A stretch of 64,000 nucleotides of DNA, from contig NZ_LMOH01000007.1 of the NCBI RefSeq assembly GCF_001423245.1, positions 1 through 64,000 on the forward strand. The letters are read 5' to 3'. Position numbers and translations under genes: made by a program. How positions within the stretch are numbered: position 1 is the stretch's first letter; each line of letters begins with the position of its first letter. Shown here in pieces: positions 61,251 through 64,000 of this stretch. The notes below the pieces were generated by a model. That model searched no databases, had not been told where the DNA came from, and worked only from the letters and a program-made list of their open reading frames with translations. Origin of the DNA: Aureimonas sp. Leaf324. Its GTDB lineage: Bacteria; Pseudomonadota; Alphaproteobacteria; Rhizobiales; Rhizobiaceae.

Positions 61251-62663
61251 GTGGCTGGATTCGACGAAATGCTGAACGGAAGCGACGGCGTGCGCGCTCC
61301 CTATCGTCGTTTCCAATCCTGGTACGAGAAGCAGGTGCCGGCGACGCTCGCCGCCAAGGCTGGCGAGGCCGAAAGCTTCTTCCGCCGCACCGGCATCACC
61401 TTCAATGTCTACGGCAAGGAGGAGGCCGCCGAACGGCTGATCCCGTTCGATCTCGTGCCGCGCATCATCTCGGGCTCGGAATGGTCGGTGCTCGCCGAAG
61501 GGATCGAGCAGCGCGTCCGCGGCCTCAACGCCTTCCTCGACGACATCTACCACGATCAGGAGATCGTGAAGGCCGGCATCGTGCCCCAGCGCCTGATCGA
61601 GGGAAACGAGGCCTTCATTCCGCAGATGGTCGGCTTTCGGCCGCCGGGCGGGGTCTACACCCACATCATCGGCGTCGACATCGTGCGCACCGCCGAGAAC
61701 CAGTTCTACGTCCTGGAGGACAACGCGCGGACCCCGTCCGGCGTGTCCTACATGATCGAGAACCGGGAAACGATGATGCAGATGTTTCCCGAGCTCTTCG
61801 CGCAGAACCGCGTGCGCCCGGTCGAGACCTATCCGCGCCACCTTCGCCGCTCGCTCCAGGCGACGGCCCCGGCCGCGACGACCGGCGTTCCGCGCGTCGC
61901 GATCCTGACGCCCGGCATCCACAACTCCGCCTATTACGAGCATGCCTTCCTCGCCGACCAGATGGGCGTGGAACTCGTGGAAGGATCGGACCTCAAGCTG
62001 ATCGACGGCCGCATCGCCATGCGGACGACCGAGGGCTACCTGCCGATCGACGTCCTCTACCGCCGGGTCGACGATGCCTATCTCGATCCCCTCTCCTTCA
62101 AGCCGGACTCGCTTCTCGGCGTCCCCGGCATCATGGAGGTCTACAAGAACGGCGGCATCACCATCGCCAACGCGCCCGGCACCGGCATCTCCGACGACAA
62201 GGCGATCTACTCCTACATGCCGGCGATCGTCGAGTTCTACACCGGCCGCAAGGCGATCCTCGAGAACGTGCCGACCTGGCGCTGCGCCGAGGCGGACAGC
62301 CTCGCCTACGTGCTCGAGCACCTCGCCGATCTGGTGGTGAAGGAGGTGCACGGTTCCGGCGGCTACGGGATGCTGGTCGGACCGGCCGCGTCGAAGGCCG
62401 AGCGCGAGACCTTCGCGGCGAAGCTGCGCGAGCGGCCCGGCAACTACATCGCCCAGCCGACGCTCGCCCTGTCGACCGTGCCGATCCTGACCGAAAAGGG
62501 CCTGGCGCCGCGCCACGTCGACCTGCGCCCTTTCGTGCTCGTGTCGGATACCGTCAAGATCATTCCGGGCGGGCTCACCCGCGTCGCCCTCACCGAGGGC
62601 TCGCTGGTGGTCAATTCGAGCCAGGGCGGGGGCACGAAGGACACCTGGGTTCTGGAGGACTGA
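61251..62663 (+). CDS. Circularly permuted ATP-grasp family protein
   Basis: A 470-residue protein of the circularly permuted ATP-grasp type 2 group (COG2308). The start GTG 61251 leads to MLNGSDGVRAPYRRFQSWYEK. Conserved blocks are GVDIVRTAENQFYVLEDNARTPSGVSYMIENR, LVEGSDLKLIDGRI, YRRVDDAYLDPLSFKPDSLLGVPG and VVKEVHGSGGYGMLVGP. These enzymes form amide or peptide bonds using ATP. The family was proposed, by gene neighbourhood, to belong to a protein- or peptide-modifying system with alpha-E, transglutaminase and Anbu proteins. The alpha-E gene follows 57 bp later. Confidence 0.9.
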   Translation: MAGFDEMLNGSDGVRAPYRRFQSWYEKQVPATLAAKAGEAESFFRRTGITFNVYGKEEAAERLIPFDLVPRIISGSEWSVLAEGIEQRVRGLNAFLDDIYHDQEIVKAGIVPQRLIEGNEAFIPQMVGFRPPGGVYTHIIGVDIVRTAENQFYVLEDNARTPSGVSYMIENRETMMQMFPELFAQNRVRPVETYPRHLRRSLQATAPAATTGVPRVAILTPGIHNSAYYEHAFLADQMGVELVEGSDLKLIDGRIAMRTTEGYLPIDVLYRRVDDAYLDPLSFKPDSLLGVPGIMEVYKNGGITIANAPGTGISDDKAIYSYMPAIVEFYTGRKAILENVPTWRCAEADSLAYVLEHLADLVVKEVHGSGGYGMLVGPAASKAERETFAAKLRERPGNYIAQPTLALSTVPILTEKGLAPRHVDLRPFVLVSDTVKIIPGGLTRVALTEGSLVVNSSQGGGTKDTWVLED

Positions 62664-62720
62664 CGGAAACGACGCCCCGCCACCCGCACCGCACCGCTCA
62701 CCAAGGATCGTCGACCGCCC

Positions 62721-63662
62721 ATGCCTCTTCTCGGACGTACCGCCAACGGCCTCTTCTGGATGCAGCGCTACATCGAGCGCGCCGAGAACATGGCGCGCCT
62801 TCTCGATGCCGGCCTGCGCCTGTCTCTCACCAACCTGTCGGCGGAACCCGACGAGTGGCAGTCCGTGCTGGTTTCGGCGGGCGTCGAGAGCGGTTACCTC
62901 GCCAAGTATCCGGAATACGATCCCGAGCACATCATCGACTATATGCTGCGCGACCTCGACAATCCGTCCAGCGTCCTATCCTCGATCGGCGTGGCGCGCA
63001 CCAACGGTCGCATGGTCCGCACGGCCCTGACGCGCGAGACGTGGGAGGCGCTGAACGAAAGCTGGATGATGCTGCGCCAGCGTCTGTCCCGCCCCGTCGA
63101 GGACTTGCCCGCCCTCCTCGATTTCGTGAAGGCGCGCACGGCGCTGATCCGCGGCACGTTCTACGGCACGATGCTGCGCAACACGATCTTCGACTTCTGC
63201 AACCTCGGCACCTTCGTCGAGCGCGCCGACAACACCGCGCGCATCCTCGACGTGAAGTACTGGGTGCTCCTGCCCGAGCACTCCTCGATCGGCTCGTCGC
63301 TCGACAACTACCAGTGGGGCTCGATCCTGCGCTCGGTCTCGGCCCTGCGCTCCTACGCCTGGGAATACGACGCCGATTTCCGCGCGATGGACATCATCGA
63401 CTTCCTGCTCCTCAACAAGCGCATGCCGCGCTCGCTCGCCTATTCCTACCGCTGCATCAACGACAGCCTGGACTTCCTCGCCCGCGCCTACGGTGTCGAG
63501 CACGAGTGCCACGCCACGGCGCGCGCGATCGCCGCGCGGCTGGAGGACCGGTCGGTGAAGGAGATCATCGATGGCGGCCTGCACGAATTCATCGAGACGC
63601 TGATTACCGAAAACAACAGGCTCTCGAACGAGATCGCCCGCTCCTACAGCTTCTACTCCTGA
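62721..63662 (+). CDS. Alpha-E domain protein (DUF403)
   Basis: A 313-residue, all-helical protein of the alpha-E family (COG2307). It begins with LLGRTANGLFWMQRYIERAENMARLLDAGLR, a strong hallmark, and continues with FVERADNTARILDVKYWVLLP and RCINDSLDFLARAYGVEHECHATA. The role is unknown; the family is nearly always next to the ATP-grasp gene and probably forms a complex with it. The start at 62721 follows directly from the previous gene. A small hairpin follows its stop. Confidence 0.9.
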   Translation: MPLLGRTANGLFWMQRYIERAENMARLLDAGLRLSLTNLSAEPDEWQSVLVSAGVESGYLAKYPEYDPEHIIDYMLRDLDNPSSVLSSIGVARTNGRMVRTALTRETWEALNESWMMLRQRLSRPVEDLPALLDFVKARTALIRGTFYGTMLRNTIFDFCNLGTFVERADNTARILDVKYWVLLPEHSSIGSSLDNYQWGSILRSVSALRSYAWEYDADFRAMDIIDFLLLNKRMPRSLAYSYRCINDSLDFLARAYGVEHECHATARAIAARLEDRSVKEIIDGGLHEFIETLITENNRLSNEIARSYSFYS

Positions 63663-63671
63663 GGCTTTCCC

Positions 63672-63691
63672 GTGCGGCCCGAAAGCCGCAC
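63672..63691 (+). promoter_or_regulatory. Small hairpin after alpha-E gene
   Basis: Perfect 7-bp arms GTGCGGC and GCCGCAC flank a 6-base loop, 9 bp after the alpha-E stop. There is no T-run, so it is a weak terminator at best. It may stabilise or attenuate transcript before the protease gene at 63800. Confidence 0.4.
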
Positions 63692-63799
63692 CCGGAATAT
63701 GTTCGTCGGAGCCCACTTGCCCGCACGCCCGCCGCCGGGGATACCGCTTGTCCGATGGTGGAGGAACGCCGGGCGCGGCGTGGATGCGGAGACTGCAAC

Positions 63800-64000
63800 G
63801 TGACCTATTGCGTCGGGCTTCTCCTGAAGCGTGGCCTCGTCTTCATGTCCGACACGCGCACCAACGCCGGCATCGACAACATCTCCGTCGTGACCAAGAT
63901 GCGCTCCTGGAACGTGCCGGGCGACCGCTTCATCACGCTTTTGAGCGCGGGAAACCTCGCGACCACCCAGTCGACAATCTCGCTTCTGGAGGAGCGCGGC
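63800..64000 (+). CDS. Proteasome-type protease, Anbu-like (partial, cut by window end)
   Basis: The first 67 codons of a gene that runs past the end of the window. GTG 63800 is preceded by GGAG. The start reads VTYCVGLLLKRGLVFMSDTR, followed by TNAGIDNIS and ITLLSAGNLATTQSTISLLEER, the N-terminus of the Anbu (COG3484) relatives of HslV and 20S proteasome subunits. Thr2 is the expected catalytic nucleophile after Met removal. It is the third member of the ATP-grasp and alpha-E cluster. Confidence 0.85.
   Translation, partial: MTYCVGLLLKRGLVFMSDTRTNAGIDNISVVTKMRSWNVPGDRFITLLSAGNLATTQSTISLLEERG

Overview
This window is GC-rich chromosomal DNA with tightly packed genes and almost no intergenic space. 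The gene content points to an alphaproteobacterium of the order Hyphomicrobiales (Rhizobiales), possibly near Aurantimonadaceae or Rhizobiaceae; the family is inferred from gene repertoire only. Pointers are the Aap general amino-acid permease, DUF3126 and DUF2336 proteins, a BTLCP transglutaminase-like protein, a Pro/Ala-rich OmpA protein, and the order sufU-like, yidD, thrS. I saw no rRNA, tRNA, CRISPR array, insertion sequence or prophage.

Layout. 286-6381: a FadR-type regulator, a PLP-dependent C-S lyase-like enzyme and a complete MalEFGK-type sugar ABC importer in one operon. 6486-14552: CorA, a VanZ-like protein, an asparaginase next to an Fsr-type efflux pump, several small orphan acidic or membrane proteins, an enoyl-CoA hydratase/isomerase-family enzyme and a SRAP DNA-protein crosslink protein. 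14687-21878: a DHA2 efflux pump, an oxidoreductase, NAD kinase, a DUF2336 protein, a flavin reductase/nitroreductase pair and an exported unknown protein. 21913-25377 (minus): an operon of a SufU/NifU-like scaffold, a MntA/HepT toxin-antitoxin pair, yidD and thrS. 25601-29808: folE-hisI, patatin, CBS, rhomboid and double-PilZ proteins. 30248-36938: BTLCP, DUF3126, cysE, a hydrolase, a zinc-finger protein with an FAD monooxygenase, and OmpA. 36999-44324: an AI-2E family transporter, the aapJQMP operon (minus) and a divergent metC.

44417-47974: an ECF sigma/anti-sigma pair, a Bax-inhibitor-1 protein, DUF2076 and DedA. 47994-55663: a surface polysaccharide locus with an RgpF-like protein, rfbB, rfbC, rfbA, a Wzm/Wzt-type ABC exporter and a family 2 glycosyltransferase; no rfbD is visible. 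55746-61067 (minus): a polyol-type ABC importer under a SorC regulator, with a clear 17-bp palindrome beside a -35 box. 61251-64000: the start of an ATP-grasp, alpha-E and Anbu-like protease cluster that runs off the end of the window.

Most genes are recognisable housekeeping or transport functions. The less ordinary points are the C-S lyase bound to a sugar importer, a toxin-antitoxin pair inside the sufU-yidD-thrS operon, an AapM permease with about 115 extra membrane residues, several hairpins at translation starts or between binding-protein and permease genes, and the ATP-grasp/alpha-E/Anbu cluster without a transglutaminase between its members.
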